The notes: a model not told the origin generated them from the sequence alone. A DNA stretch of 64,000 nucleotides from JACCQS01 sp963766765 (GCA_963766765.1 CAVYBR010000010.1:62001-126000), one strand, 5' to 3'; shown: positions 29,455-38,246, counted from the stretch's first letter. Numbers and translations: made by a program.

Positions 29455-30120
29455 CTACGTCGCGATCGATTTCCGGCCCGGGATGGCCGTGCGCGGATAG
29501 ACGTGCCGGAACTGGATGCTGATCCGGGGCCCAGCCGCGGCCACCTTGGGCACCGCGTGGTCCCAGGTCCGTTGGCAGGAACCGCCCATCACCAACAGGT
29601 CGCCCGATCCGGGCAGGTAGGTCAACGACGTACCGCCACCCTTCGGCCGCAGTTTGAACGGTCGCGCGGCACCAAGGCTGACCAGTGCCACGATGGCCTC
29701 GGGAAGCTCGCGAGCGACCCGGTCGCCATGCCAGGCCACGCTGTCGGCGCCGTCGCGGTAGAGGTTGACCCCGACCTGGCTGAACGTGACCGCATAGTGC
29801 GCGCTCAGGGTCGCGGCCATCCCCTGCAGAGCCGTTGGCGGCGGCTCTTGGTCGGCCTCTCCATCGAGGTACCACCGATGCGTGAGCCGCGGCTCGGTGA
29901 CCTTGCGGTCATACATCCACCGCTCGTGCTGTCCCCATCGAGTGCCGTCCAGCAATCGGGCGAACAACTCGTCGGCGCCGCCGAGCCAGCCTGGCAAGTG
30001 ATCGACCCAGGCGCCGTCGCCCAACTGCCGTCGATGGCAGCCGGTGAGTGCCGGGTCGTATTCGATCTCTCCGGTATCGAACAGCGAGGCCTGCCATGCC
30101 AGGTCGCGCTGCAGGGTCAT
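29455..30120 (-). CDS. alkB: AlkB-like 2-oxoglutarate/Fe(II) dioxygenase
   Basis: This 221-residue protein has the iron facial triad H131-x-D133 (AWHGDRV) and H188 (TWDHAVPK), with the 2-oxoglutarate/nucleotide-binding Arg pair in GPRISIQFR and the family motif VGVNLYRDGADSVAWHGD. It probably removes alkyl lesions from nucleic acid by oxidation. The start at 30120 is chosen because TAGCCT lies 7 nt upstream (leaderless); the frame is open 27 codons further. The operon neighbours are unrelated in function. Confidence 0.92.
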   Translation of the reverse strand: MTLQRDLAWQASLFDTGEIEYDPALTGCHRRQLGDGAWVDHLPGWLGGADELFARLLDGTRWGQHERWMYDRKVTEPRLTHRWYLDGEADQEPPPTALQGMAATLSAHYAVTFSQVGVNLYRDGADSVAWHGDRVARELPEAIVALVSLGAARPFKLRPKGGGTSLTYLPGSGDLLVMGGSCQRTWDHAVPKVAAAGPRISIQFRHVYPRTAIPGRKSIAT

Positions 30121-30127
30121 GCATTCG

Positions 30128-30133
30128 AGGCTA
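30128..30133 (-). promoter_or_regulatory. Leaderless -10 box (TAGCCT) of alkB
   Basis: TAGCCT on the minus strand ends 7 nt before the ATG at 30120. Confidence 0.5.
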
Positions 30134-30166
30134 CAAGCGGAATCCGACACTCGCCGGGAGCTTGGC

Positions 30167-31204
30167 TCAGGCCGACGACAGCGGTGCTCCGTTCGCGGCA
30201 AGGAGCACCCAGGCTCCGCCCGGAGCGAGCCGGATCACCTGCCCGGCGGCATCGGTCAGCCTGGTACCGGCCTCCGGCGTCGGCCGACTCCACACACCGT
30301 CGATCCGGTGCCCGTCGCGGAAGATGGCAACCGGCCCGGTGCCGACTGTGGTCGTTCCGATCGTCGGCGAACCATTGACGTCCGCGCCGACCCCGTCCGG
30401 CCCGACCTGGCAGAACATCACGATGACATTCGCAGTCGAGACGACGGGACCGCTGGCGTCGAACTGCGGTGCACCGTTGATGAACCGCACGTATCGCCCA
30501 GCCGCTGGATCGAAGCGGAAGTCCACACCTGTCGTCCCGACTGGCACGGTCAGCTGGCTCCCCGATGCCGCGGTCGACGTGCCCGGATAGCTCCCCCAGA
30601 GGAAGCCCATGTTGGTGACCCCGGCAGCCGGAAGGGCGGCGGCCATGGCTGGCAGGTCGAGGATCAGGTTGTACGGCGAGGGGCGGCCATTGGCGCGCCG
30701 ATAGAACTGGGGGTGCACGTCGCCCGAACCATTGACGACGTTGGCGCCGGCGACGATCGCCAACTGGACGGGCGCGCCCCCGGAGAACGCAAGCCCGACG
30801 GGGCCGTACTGAGCCAGGATCTGGGTGTCGCTTGCCCGTACCGATCGCACCGGACCGACCTGGGAGGGAAAGCTGGATCCGAACACCGCCATGAGCCGGG
30901 TCAGCCCGCCTTCGACCTGTTCGACATAGACGATGTCGGCGGAGCTGATCCCCATCTGCGGACGACCCGGCGCCGTGTCGTCGATCTTCACGGCGTAAAC
31001 CTCCGTGGGGGCGACGCCCGGCAACCCGTTGAGCGGGTTGACGTCGCCGGCCACCGGCGGCGCGGTGTAGGGCGCATGACTGGTGGACGCAGACGTCGAA
31101 TCGCGTTCCGAAGCTGAGTCAGGTCCCTCTCCCGTACAGGCCGACAGCAGGATGACGCTGGTCAGGGCCAGGGCGCGGACGGCCAGCCTGTGTCTGGGGG
31201 GCAT
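30167..31204 (-). CDS. DUF3048 (YerB-like) lipoprotein
   Basis: This 345-residue protein has a lipoprotein signal ending in the lipobox LLSAC, so it is exported and lipid-anchored. After a Ser/Thr linker, PLNGLPG opens the DUF3048 core (AVKIDDTAPGRPQMGISSADIVYVEQVEGG in part, FGPVRS-like VGPVRSVRASD, FSGGAP, PYNL). A second domain resembles the DUF3048 C-terminal region. Family role is unknown, with cell-envelope localisation. The start is supported by TAGGGT 6 nt upstream. Confidence 0.88.
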   Translation of the reverse strand: MPPRHRLAVRALALTSVILLSACTGEGPDSASERDSTSASTSHAPYTAPPVAGDVNPLNGLPGVAPTEVYAVKIDDTAPGRPQMGISSADIVYVEQVEGGLTRLMAVFGSSFPSQVGPVRSVRASDTQILAQYGPVGLAFSGGAPVQLAIVAGANVVNGSGDVHPQFYRRANGRPSPYNLILDLPAMAAALPAAGVTNMGFLWGSYPGTSTAASGSQLTVPVGTTGVDFRFDPAAGRYVRFINGAPQFDASGPVVSTANVIVMFCQVGPDGVGADVNGSPTIGTTTVGTGPVAIFRDGHRIDGVWSRPTPEAGTRLTDAAGQVIRLAPGGAWVLLAANGAPLSSA

Positions 31205-31210
31205 CGCCCG

Positions 31211-31216
31211 ACCCTA
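31211..31216 (-). promoter_or_regulatory. Leaderless -10 box (TAGGGT) of the DUF3048 gene
   Basis: TAGGGT on the minus strand ends 6 nt before the ATG at 31204. Confidence 0.5.
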
Positions 31217-31237
31217 CGGGCGCGTGCCGCCGAGATC

Positions 31238-31768
31238 TCAGAGCACCGGAGGCGTGTCGGCCACCTTGGCCGGGCGATCGTCGATGTCGAAGTGTGCGGG
31301 CAGCGCCCGACGACCACCGAGCCGAAAGAGTCGGGGAAGGCCCTGCCCGCGCAGTTGGCGGTTGTCGCGCACCGCGTCGTTGTAGAAGCGCCGGGCGAGC
31401 ACAACGCGTTCTGTTGTGGATCTGAGGTCCTGCCGGAGATGTTGTGGCAGTCCTCCCAGTTCCGGCCCGACTCCGCGCAACATGTGGCCAAGGGTGTTCT
31501 CGGCCGCTTCGCGAGAAGCATCGTCGGCGTTGAGCGCTTCGTGCGCAGCGTGGCGTAGCTCGTCGGCCCGCCCGCCGAGAAGGTCGGGGTGCTCGTCGGC
31601 GATCGCTTGCGCGACGGCGGCACGGCGGACAAGTTGAGCATCCAGCGCCGACCTGGCTGCAAGGACCCGATCGTCGAGTCGATCCAAGCGGGAGACTGTC
31701 GAGGCCAGCCACACGAGCAGGATCGCGAGCAGAGCGAGCCCGATCAACAGGATCGTTTGGCTGCTCAC
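31238..31768 (-). CDS. LemA family membrane protein
   Basis: This 176-residue protein starts with one transmembrane helix (ILLIGLALLAILLVWLAS) followed by a long helical cytoplasmic or external domain. The LemA signature is visible (LDAQLVRRAAVAQAIADEHP, ARRFYNDAVRDNRQL). Function of the family is poorly defined. The GTG at 31768 is chosen because the upstream part of the frame overlaps the divergent gene and is not conserved-looking, and because TACCCT lies 8 nt upstream. Confidence 0.82.
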   Translation of the reverse strand: MSSQTILLIGLALLAILLVWLASTVSRLDRLDDRVLAARSALDAQLVRRAAVAQAIADEHPDLLGGRADELRHAAHEALNADDASREAAENTLGHMLRGVGPELGGLPQHLRQDLRSTTERVVLARRFYNDAVRDNRQLRGQGLPRLFRLGGRRALPAHFDIDDRPAKVADTPPVL

Positions 31769-31776
31769 GGCGGCCG

Positions 31777-31782
31777 AGGGTA
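31777..31782 (-). promoter_or_regulatory. Leaderless -10 box (TACCCT) of the lemA-like gene
   Basis: TACCCT on the minus strand ends 8 nt before the GTG at 31768. Confidence 0.4.
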
Positions 31783-31850
31783 GCCGGGCCAGTCTGCCGG
31801 CCTCGCGCTGCGATGTGTCCGACCTGCGATTCTGTGCCAGAGTCACGTGC

Positions 31851-32273
31851 ATGGCCGTGCTCAACGAGGCGGCGCGCCGGCTCATCGAGAGCGGTCCGCT
31901 GGCCCACTTCGTCACTCTGGCTGAGGATGGCTCGCCGCAGGCGTCCGTCGTTTGGGTGGGTCTTGATGGGGACGAATTGGTCGCCGGTCATCTCGACGGA
32001 CGACAGCGCAAGCTGCACAACGTCCGTCGCGATCCCCGCGTGGTCCTGTCCTTCGAGGCCGACACCAGCAACGGCATCGGTATGCGGCACTGCCTCATCG
32101 TGTACGGCAACGCCCGAGTCACCGAAGGCGGCGCCCCGCAGCTGTTGCATCAGCTGGCCCAGACCTATGTCGGTCCCGGGACGGTGTTCCCGCCGTTCCC
32201 GGATCCACCTCCGGGCTACATCACCCACATCACCCCGACTCGGGTCGGCGGGCTCGGCCCGTGGACGGACTGA
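31851..32273 (+). CDS. Pyridoxamine 5'-phosphate oxidase-fold FMN/F420-binding protein
   Basis: This 140-residue split-barrel protein resembles the PPOX-class F420-dependent family (FVTLAEDGSPQASVVWVGLDGD, HLDGRQRKLHNVRRDPRVVLSFE). It is likely a small redox enzyme that binds FMN, F420 or haem. It is divergent from lemA and convergent with pimA, ending 36 nt from the pimA stop. The ATG at 31851 is chosen over 31815 by homology of the opening residues. No ribosome site is obvious. Confidence 0.85.
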   Translation: MAVLNEAARRLIESGPLAHFVTLAEDGSPQASVVWVGLDGDELVAGHLDGRQRKLHNVRRDPRVVLSFEADTSNGIGMRHCLIVYGNARVTEGGAPQLLHQLAQTYVGPGTVFPPFPDPPPGYITHITPTRVGGLGPWTD

Positions 32274-32309
32274 CGCGACGCTCGAATCAGTGGCGCGGTG
32301 GGCCAGCGA

Positions 32310-33485
32310 TCACCCGCCCGTCGCGGAATCTGTGGGATCGGCGAGCGCCGACCGCTCGGTCGTGACCTGGACCTCGCCGCCGATTCGGGAGGCGACCGTC
32401 TCGTACACGGCGAGAATCCGTTCCGAGACGACCGACCAGTCGTACTCCCGCACCGCGATTCGCCCAGCCGCCACGAGTTCCGCACGTCGCGCCGGACTTC
32501 CGAGCAATTCGGACAGGCCTCCGGCCAGCGCCGCCGAGTTCCCCCGCCGGACCAGGACCCCCGCAGCACCGTCGTCCAGGACCCGCCGAAACGCGTCGAG
32601 GTCGCTCGCGACGATGGCGGCTCCCGCGGCCATTGCCTCGACCAGGATCACGCCGAAGCTCTCCCCACCCAGGTTTGGCGCGCAATAGATGTCGATCGAG
32701 GCGAGCATCCGAGCTTTGTCTGCTTCGGAAATCTCACCGAGGACGGTCACCCTGCCCTGCAGCACGTCAGGCAGGTCCTCGTACAGATCATCGACGTCGC
32801 CACGACCGGCGACGAGAACGCGCAGCTCGGGATGCTCCGGCGCGATCTGGGCCAGTGCCTCGATCAGCATCGGCAGTCCTTTTCGGCGCTCATCGAAGCG
32901 ACCGAGAAAGCCGATGGTCTGCCCGGCCCACGGAAACCCGTCAAACGGCCGTGCAGCGGCAAAGTGCGCGACGTCGACCCCGTTCGGGATCACGATCGCA
33001 TCGCCGCCGAGATGTTCGACCTGTACTCGACGGGCCAAGTCGGACACTGCAATTCGTCCCGAGATCCGCTCCATGAACGGCTGTAGCACGCCCTGCAACG
33101 CGCCCAACCAGCGAGACCGAACCGTGGCGGTGTGAAAGGTGGCGACGATCGGACCCTTTGCCAGGACGCAGGTCAGGAACGAAAGGCTGGGCGCCGAGGG
33201 TTCGTGTACGTGCAGGACGTCGAAGTGTCCGTGTCTGAGCCAGCGCCGCACACGGGCGGCGGCCACCGGACCGAACTGCAGCCGAGCCACGGACCCGTTG
33301 TAGCGGATCGGCACGGCACGTCCAGCGCTCGTGACGTAGTCGGGGAGGTCGTCTTCCTCGTTCGCCGGAGTGAGCACCTCGACGTGATGACCAAGGGCGA
33401 TCATGGTCTTCGCGAGGTCACGCACGTGGTACTGCACTCCACCCGGTATGTCCCAGGAGTACGGGCAGACCAAGCCGATTCTCAT
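32310..33485 (-). CDS. pimA: Phosphatidyl-myo-inositol mannosyltransferase PimA
   Basis: This 391-residue GT4 enzyme adds the first mannose from GDP-mannose to phosphatidylinositol on the inner membrane face. It opens MRIGLVCPYSWDIPGGVQYH and has the acceptor-site region FHTATVRSRW, the nucleotide-binding IGFLGRFDERRKGL and the EX7E motif in GGESFGVILVEAMA. The start at 33485 overlaps the patA stop (ATGA). The C-terminal about 20 residues are a variable tail. Confidence 0.95.
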   Translation of the reverse strand: MRIGLVCPYSWDIPGGVQYHVRDLAKTMIALGHHVEVLTPANEEDDLPDYVTSAGRAVPIRYNGSVARLQFGPVAAARVRRWLRHGHFDVLHVHEPSAPSLSFLTCVLAKGPIVATFHTATVRSRWLGALQGVLQPFMERISGRIAVSDLARRVQVEHLGGDAIVIPNGVDVAHFAAARPFDGFPWAGQTIGFLGRFDERRKGLPMLIEALAQIAPEHPELRVLVAGRGDVDDLYEDLPDVLQGRVTVLGEISEADKARMLASIDIYCAPNLGGESFGVILVEAMAAGAAIVASDLDAFRRVLDDGAAGVLVRRGNSAALAGGLSELLGSPARRAELVAAGRIAVREYDWSVVSERILAVYETVASRIGGEVQVTTERSALADPTDSATGG

Positions 33486-34426
33486 CGTGTCTGCCGTCCG
33501 CCCGCCGCGCGTGCCATGTCCTCGTGCCACAGCCGCTGCATCATGTGCCAGTCCTGCGGGGCATCGGAAATTCCCGCCGCGAACTGGTTGACTACTTCTT
33601 GCATCGCCTCGGTCACCTTGTCCCGCAAGCGCTTCGGCGCTTCGGGACCGTTCACGATCACCTCGGGGAAAAAGGTGATCGTCCAGTCGTCGCCTTCGTA
33701 TCCGGCGATCGTGGGGACGAGGGCGGCCCCGGTCTGGATCGCGAGCAGCGCGGGCCCCGGTGGAACGGTGATCGGCTCCCCGAAGAAGGTCACCTGAACC
33801 CCGCTGCCACCCAGATCCCGTTCACAGAGCAGGCACACCGTGCCGCCGCCCCGCAGTGTCTCTGCCAACCGGCTCGCGGGCGGACGGTCACCACCGGTCA
33901 GCGGTACGACGACCATGCCAAGAGATTCCCGGTAGGACTGAAACCGCTGGTAGAGCCGCTCCGGGCGCAGCCGCTCGGCCACTACCGCCATGGGCGGTCC
34001 GAAAGCGGTGAGGTAGGACACCGCAGCAGCGTCCCAATTGCCCATGTGCGGAAGTGCACAGACGACGCCCCTCCCCTGGTCCCTGGCGGCCAGCACGTTG
34101 TCTGCGCCGGTCACTCGCGTGCGCTTGGCCACGACGTCGAGGGGGACCGTGGGCATCCAGAAGATTTCGCGGAAGTACCGAGCGTAGGACCGCAGGGCGC
34201 GACGGGTCAGCGCATCGAGTTCGGCCGCACCGAGTTCGGGCCCCACGACGCGACGCAGGTTGCCGCGCAGTCGATCGACAGCCGGTCCACCGCGCCGCCA
34301 CCCCAGGTCGGCGACAAGGTCGAAGGTGGCTCGAGCGAGTCGGTTGTCCATCAAGCGACCGGCCCGCCAGCCCAGCGCGAACCCAGCCGAGACTGCTCGC
34401 TCGGCAAGACTTTGGTCAGCCACCAC
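33482..34426 (-). CDS. patA: Phosphatidylinositol mannoside acyltransferase (PatA-like, HtrB family)
   Basis: This 314-residue membrane-bound acyltransferase carries the catalytic HX4D motif (PHMGNWDAAA) and later ERDLGGSGVQVTFFGEPITVPPGPALLA, typical of the lipid A/PIM acyltransferase family. It acylates mannose of PIM1/PIM2. The start is GTG at 34426, inside the end of pgsA (11-nt overlap). It is the middle gene of pgsA-patA-pimA. Confidence 0.94.
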   Translation of the reverse strand: MVADQSLAERAVSAGFALGWRAGRLMDNRLARATFDLVADLGWRRGGPAVDRLRGNLRRVVGPELGAAELDALTRRALRSYARYFREIFWMPTVPLDVVAKRTRVTGADNVLAARDQGRGVVCALPHMGNWDAAAVSYLTAFGPPMAVVAERLRPERLYQRFQSYRESLGMVVVPLTGGDRPPASRLAETLRGGGTVCLLCERDLGGSGVQVTFFGEPITVPPGPALLAIQTGAALVPTIAGYEGDDWTITFFPEVIVNGPEAPKRLRDKVTEAMQEVVNQFAAGISDAPQDWHMMQRLWHEDMARAAGGRQTR

Positions 34427-35066
34427 CAGACTCCTGCGCTGGCTGTTGCAGAGGTGGGCGTCCAGCCGCGCGGCGTACGGCAGCCAGGCGCTGACCCACT
34501 GTGATCACGCCAACTGCCACTAGTACCCACAGGGAGATGGGCAACGCGACGGAGATCCCCAGTCCCGCCAGTCCCAGACCGACGAGCACGAGAATGAGCC
34601 GCTCAGCCCGCTCGGCGATCCCCACGCTCGCGTTGATCCCCACGCCCTCCGCCCGGGCGCGCACGTACGGAATCAGCTGACCCAGGACCAGAGCGAGGAG
34701 CGCGGCCAGAATCAGATCTGGGCGAGTTGCTGTCTGCCCCGATGCGGCATACCACCAGATGACTGCAACGAAGATCGAGGCGTCGGCCACCCGATCAAGC
34801 GTCGAGTCCAGAACCGCACCGAACGTCGACGCCGTTCCGCCGGCTCGCGCGACGGCACCGTCGAGGAGATCGAACAGGACGAACGCCGTGATCGCGATGA
34901 CGCCCAAGAGAAATCGGCCCGTACCGATCAGCAGCGCGGCGGAGGCGACGGTACCCAGCGTGCCGACCACGGTGATCGCGTTGGCGCTGACCCCTAGGCG
35001 GTGCAACCCGCCACCGATCGGAGCGAGCGCCCTGCCGACCGACGAGCGGGCGCGGAGGTTGAGCAT
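34416..35066 (-). CDS. pgsA: Phosphatidylinositol phosphate synthase (CDP-alcohol phosphatidyltransferase)
   Basis: This 216-residue integral membrane enzyme makes phosphatidylinositol phosphate from CDP-diacylglycerol and inositol phosphate. The complete CDP-OH-P motif D66-x2-D69G70-x2-A73R74-x8-G83-x3-D87-x3-D91 is present. The ATG at 35066 gives MLNLRARSSVGRALAPIGGG, matching the family's opening. It is the first gene of the PIM operon here; the usual thrS-HIT genes lie 3 kb upstream, separated by two opposite-strand genes. Confidence 0.95.
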   Translation of the reverse strand: MLNLRARSSVGRALAPIGGGLHRLGVSANAITVVGTLGTVASAALLIGTGRFLLGVIAITAFVLFDLLDGAVARAGGTASTFGAVLDSTLDRVADASIFVAVIWWYAASGQTATRPDLILAALLALVLGQLIPYVRARAEGVGINASVGIAERAERLILVLVGLGLAGLGISVALPISLWVLVAVGVITVGQRLAAVRRAAGRPPLQQPAQESGGG

Positions 35067-35223
35067 GAGCTGTGGGGACCGGCCTTCCGCACCTCGGGAG
35101 TAGGCCCACTCTAGCGGGGCAGAGACTGGCACTTGTGGCGCGCAGCCTTGAGGGGTAGGGAGTCTGGTACACGACGTGCGCGCCGCCACGGTCGGCGCCA
35201 AGCCGCATCGAGGAGGCTGCGCG

Positions 35224-37383
35224 ATGTCCAAACAGTCCAGTCCCGGTCGAGGGACCGAAAGGTCGGTGAGGCCGGCCAACGATCCCTCCCGGATCCGCAA
35301 TCTCGCAGTTGTGGGGCGAAGCGGATCCGGGAAGACCACACTCGTCGAAGCACTGCTCGCTGCGACCGGCGCCATCAACCGAATGGGCTCGATCGTCGAG
35401 GGCAACACGGTCAGCGACAGCGACCCGGCCGAGATCAAGCAGCAACGATCGGTCTCCCTGGCGCTGGCTCCGATCCAGTACCAGGACCACACGATCAACC
35501 TGCTCGACACCCCCGGCTACGCAGACTTCGTCGGGGAACTCCGAGCCGGGCTCCGCGGCGCGGACGCCGCCCTGTTCGTCATCTCGGCAAGTGACGACAT
35601 CGACGCGGCGACCATGGCCCTGTGGGAGGAATGCGCGGCTGTCGGACTCCCCCGGGCCGTCGTCATCTCGCGCCTGGACCACCCCCGCGCCGACTGGGAG
35701 AAGGCGCTCGCCGCCTGCAAGAACGCCTTCGGGGACGGCGTCGCTCCGCTCTACCTCCCGCTGCACGGCGACGACGGTGCGGTGTGCGGATTGATCGGCC
35801 TGCTGAGCCAACAGATCTTCGATCACACCGCCGGTGGCCACGTCCCGGTGGTGCGTGAACCCGACCCCGAGCATCGCGACGCCATCGTCGAAGCCCGCTC
35901 GAACCTGATCGAATCGATCATCGCCGAGAGCGAGGACGAGACGTTGATGGATCGCTACCTCGAGGGCGAGGACATCGATGTCAAGACACTCGTCGACGAC
36001 TTGGAGACCGCAGTCTCGCGTGGCTCGTTCTTTCCCGTCCTCGGCGTCTGCGCGACCAGCGGCCTCGGCATCAGCGCGCTGCTGGAGCTGCTCGTCGGCG
36101 GATTCCCACATCCGGGCGAACACGAGCTACCGACTGTCACCGGCGTCGACGGCAGCGCGGTCGAACCCCTCACCGCCGACCCGGTCGGCCCGCTCGTCGG
36201 GGAGATCATCAAGACCACGATCGACCCGTACGTGGGCCGGGTCTCCTTGATCCGGGTGTTCTCCGGGACTCTGCGCCCAGAAACTGCCCTCCACGTCTCC
36301 GGCCACGGCCTCACCGACCGAGGACACGACGATCACGACGCCGACGAGCGCATCGGCTCCGTGCTGAGCCCCCTCGGCACGACCTTGCGCCCCATGGCCG
36401 AGTGCATAGCCGGCGATCTCTGCGCGGTGACCAAACTGCTTTCGGCCGAGACCGGGGACACCGTCTCGGCCAAGGACCGGCCCTTGCTCGTCGAGGCATG
36501 GGACATGCCCGAACCGCTCTTGCCGATCGCGGTATCGGCCAAGACCCGCGCGGATGAGGACGCCCTCGCCAAAGGCCTGGCTCGGCTCATCGCCGGCGAC
36601 CCCACACTGCGACTGGAGCGCAACGCCGAGACCCACCAGCTGGTCCTCTGGTGCATGGGCGAGTCACACGCTGATGTCGTCCTCGACCGACTCCGTACGC
36701 AGGGTGTCGATCTGGAGACCGTCCCCGTGGCGGTAGCGCTGCGCGAGACCTTGGTCGCGCCGGCAGAGGGCTTGGGTCGACACGTCAAGCAATCCGGCGG
36801 ACATGGCCAGTACGCCGTCGCGAAGGTCATCGTCGAGCCGCTCGAGCGCGGTGCCGGCTTTGAGTTCGTCGACAAGGTCGTCGGTGGTGCCGTACCGCAC
36901 AACTACATCCCCTCGGTGGAGAAGGGCGTTCGCGCCCAGATGGAACGCGGCCTCGATGCCGGCTTCCCATTGGTCGACATCAGGGTGACGTTGGTCGACG
37001 GAAAGGCGCACAGCGTCGACTCCTCCGACGCCGCATTCCAGACCGCCGGTTCGTTGGCCCTTCGCGAGGCGGGCGCGCGGGCAGGGGTGACGCTGTTGGA
37101 GCCCGTGCACGACGTACGGATCACGGTGCCCGATGAACACGTCGGAACCGTGTTGAGCGACCTGTCCGGCCGCCGCGGGCATGTGACGGGGACCGAGGCC
37201 ACCAGCGGCGAGCGAACCGTCGTCCGGGCCGAGATCCCCGAATCCGCGCTGATTCGGTACGCGATCGACCTCCGCTCATTCACCGGCGGGACCGGCCAGT
37301 TCACGCGGAGCTTCCTGCGCTACGACCCGATGCCCGAGCACGAGGCAGGTGCGGTCCGCTCGGAGCGGGCCACCGCGCGCTGA
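35224..37383 (+). CDS. fusA2: Elongation factor G-like protein (EF-G2)
   Basis: This 719-residue translational-GTPase-like protein has all EF-G domains: G domain (G1 GRSGSGKTTL, G3 DTPGYADFVGE), domain II, III, IV (GRHVKQSGGHGQYA) and V (RRGHVTGTE). G2 is altered (QQRSVSLA in place of RGITI) and G4 is SRLD in place of NKxD, which argues for weakened or changed GTPase activity. This fits the actinobacterial EF-G2 group, whose role is unclear. The ATG at 35224 has GAGGAGG upstream. It interrupts the thrS-HIT / pgsA gene order. Confidence 0.92.
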   Translation: MSKQSSPGRGTERSVRPANDPSRIRNLAVVGRSGSGKTTLVEALLAATGAINRMGSIVEGNTVSDSDPAEIKQQRSVSLALAPIQYQDHTINLLDTPGYADFVGELRAGLRGADAALFVISASDDIDAATMALWEECAAVGLPRAVVISRLDHPRADWEKALAACKNAFGDGVAPLYLPLHGDDGAVCGLIGLLSQQIFDHTAGGHVPVVREPDPEHRDAIVEARSNLIESIIAESEDETLMDRYLEGEDIDVKTLVDDLETAVSRGSFFPVLGVCATSGLGISALLELLVGGFPHPGEHELPTVTGVDGSAVEPLTADPVGPLVGEIIKTTIDPYVGRVSLIRVFSGTLRPETALHVSGHGLTDRGHDDHDADERIGSVLSPLGTTLRPMAECIAGDLCAVTKLLSAETGDTVSAKDRPLLVEAWDMPEPLLPIAVSAKTRADEDALAKGLARLIAGDPTLRLERNAETHQLVLWCMGESHADVVLDRLRTQGVDLETVPVAVALRETLVAPAEGLGRHVKQSGGHGQYAVAKVIVEPLERGAGFEFVDKVVGGAVPHNYIPSVEKGVRAQMERGLDAGFPLVDIRVTLVDGKAHSVDSSDAAFQTAGSLALREAGARAGVTLLEPVHDVRITVPDEHVGTVLSDLSGRRGHVTGTEATSGERTVVRAEIPESALIRYAIDLRSFTGGTGQFTRSFLRYDPMPEHEAGAVRSERATAR

Positions 37384-37385
37384 GC

Positions 37386-37456
37386 GCAGGGGCAGTGCTG
37401 ACAGCAGGGGCAGCGCTGACAGCAGGGGCAGCGCTGACAGCAGGGGCAGTGGCTGA
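37386..37456. repeat. 18-bp tandem repeat, about 3.9 copies
   Basis: Units begin at 37386, 37404, 37422 and 37440 (partial). Copies 2 and 3 are identical and copy 1 differs at one base. They lie in the 122-bp gap between fusA2 and the AMIN-like gene, upstream of its -10 box. Confidence 0.85.
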
Positions 37457-37492
37457 ATCGGCGCGTTTGCTGCGCCGGGAAGGTGCTGCCCG

Positions 37493-37498
37493 TAGCCT
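37493..37498 (+). promoter_or_regulatory. Leaderless -10 box (TAGCCT) of the AMIN-like gene
   Basis: TAGCCT ends 7 nt before the ATG at 37506, supporting that start and an independent promoter just after the tandem repeat. Confidence 0.5.
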
Positions 37499-37505
37499 GG
37501 CCCGC

Positions 37506-38246
37506 ATGCCAGGACATCGCGCGGCCGGACGGCTGGCTGCCGTTCTCCTCGCCGCGGTGGTAGCACTATTCGCTCTCGTTGCCGGCCCTCCGGCCGCCGC
37601 TATGGCGCTCCCCGACTTCGGCACAGATCCGGTTCAGGACATCTCCAACCCGACCGGCAGCAGCATTACCGACGTCCGCGTCGGGGAGAACGACGGCTTC
37701 GACCGCTTCGTCATCGAGGTCGAGGGCGACGTGGGCGCCTACTTCGTGGCCTACGTCGATCAGGTAACCGAAGACGGTTCGGGCGACCCGGTACCGGTCG
37801 AAGGGGACGCGTTCATCCAAGTCACTCTCGCCGGCGTCCCGAATGATCCGCTGGCGCCGCAGGACACGATCGATGCCGGGCTTTCTGGCCTGATCCAGGT
37901 CGTGGGAGCTGGTGCGGGGTTCGAGGGCACCGTCAGCTACGGCCTCGGAACGGCCGCGGCCGCCGGATTCCGCGCTTTCACACTGACCGAGCCAAGTCGG
38001 CTGGTCATCGATGTCGCGCACCCGAACGTGGTACCGACCGCCACCAACACCGCCGATCCCACGGAAGGGCAGACCACGGCAGAGACCGCACAGTCCGAGC
38101 CGCAGGGGACGCCCGCTGAGGCATCCGACGAAACCGACTCGACCAGCACCTGGCTGCTCTTCCTGGTCGTCGGACTCGTGGTCTTCGCGCTCGTCGCCGG
38201 GATCCTCGGTTGGCGGATGCGTAACCCGAACCCGCGAAGGCGCTAG
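37506..38246 (+). CDS. Exported AMIN-like domain protein with C-terminal membrane anchor
   Basis: This 246-residue protein has an N-terminal signal peptide (AAVLLAAVVALFALVAG, cleavage near AAAMA), an AMIN-like beta domain (VRVGENDGFDRFVIEVEG, GFRAFTLTEPSRLVIDVAHP), a Thr/Glu/Ala-rich linker and a C-terminal transmembrane helix (LLFLVVGLVVFALVAGILGW) with a basic end. It should display the AMIN-like domain on the outer face, perhaps binding peptidoglycan or another glycan. It is convergent with the HIT gene and shares the CTAG at its end. Confidence 0.85.
   Translation: MPGHRAAGRLAAVLLAAVVALFALVAGPPAAAMALPDFGTDPVQDISNPTGSSITDVRVGENDGFDRFVIEVEGDVGAYFVAYVDQVTEDGSGDPVPVEGDAFIQVTLAGVPNDPLAPQDTIDAGLSGLIQVVGAGAGFEGTVSYGLGTAAAAGFRAFTLTEPSRLVIDVAHPNVVPTATNTADPTEGQTTAETAQSEPQGTPAEASDETDSTSTWLLFLVVGLVVFALVAGILGWRMRNPNPRRR

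Noticed and set aside
31801..31816. A third copy of the 24-bp repeat
   Set aside because: Only a short part (CGCTGCGATG) matches, which can arise by chance in GC-rich DNA.
34795..36123. A long antisense open frame across pgsA and fusA2
   Set aside because: It is a high-GC shadow frame opposite two well-supported genes, with no family features.
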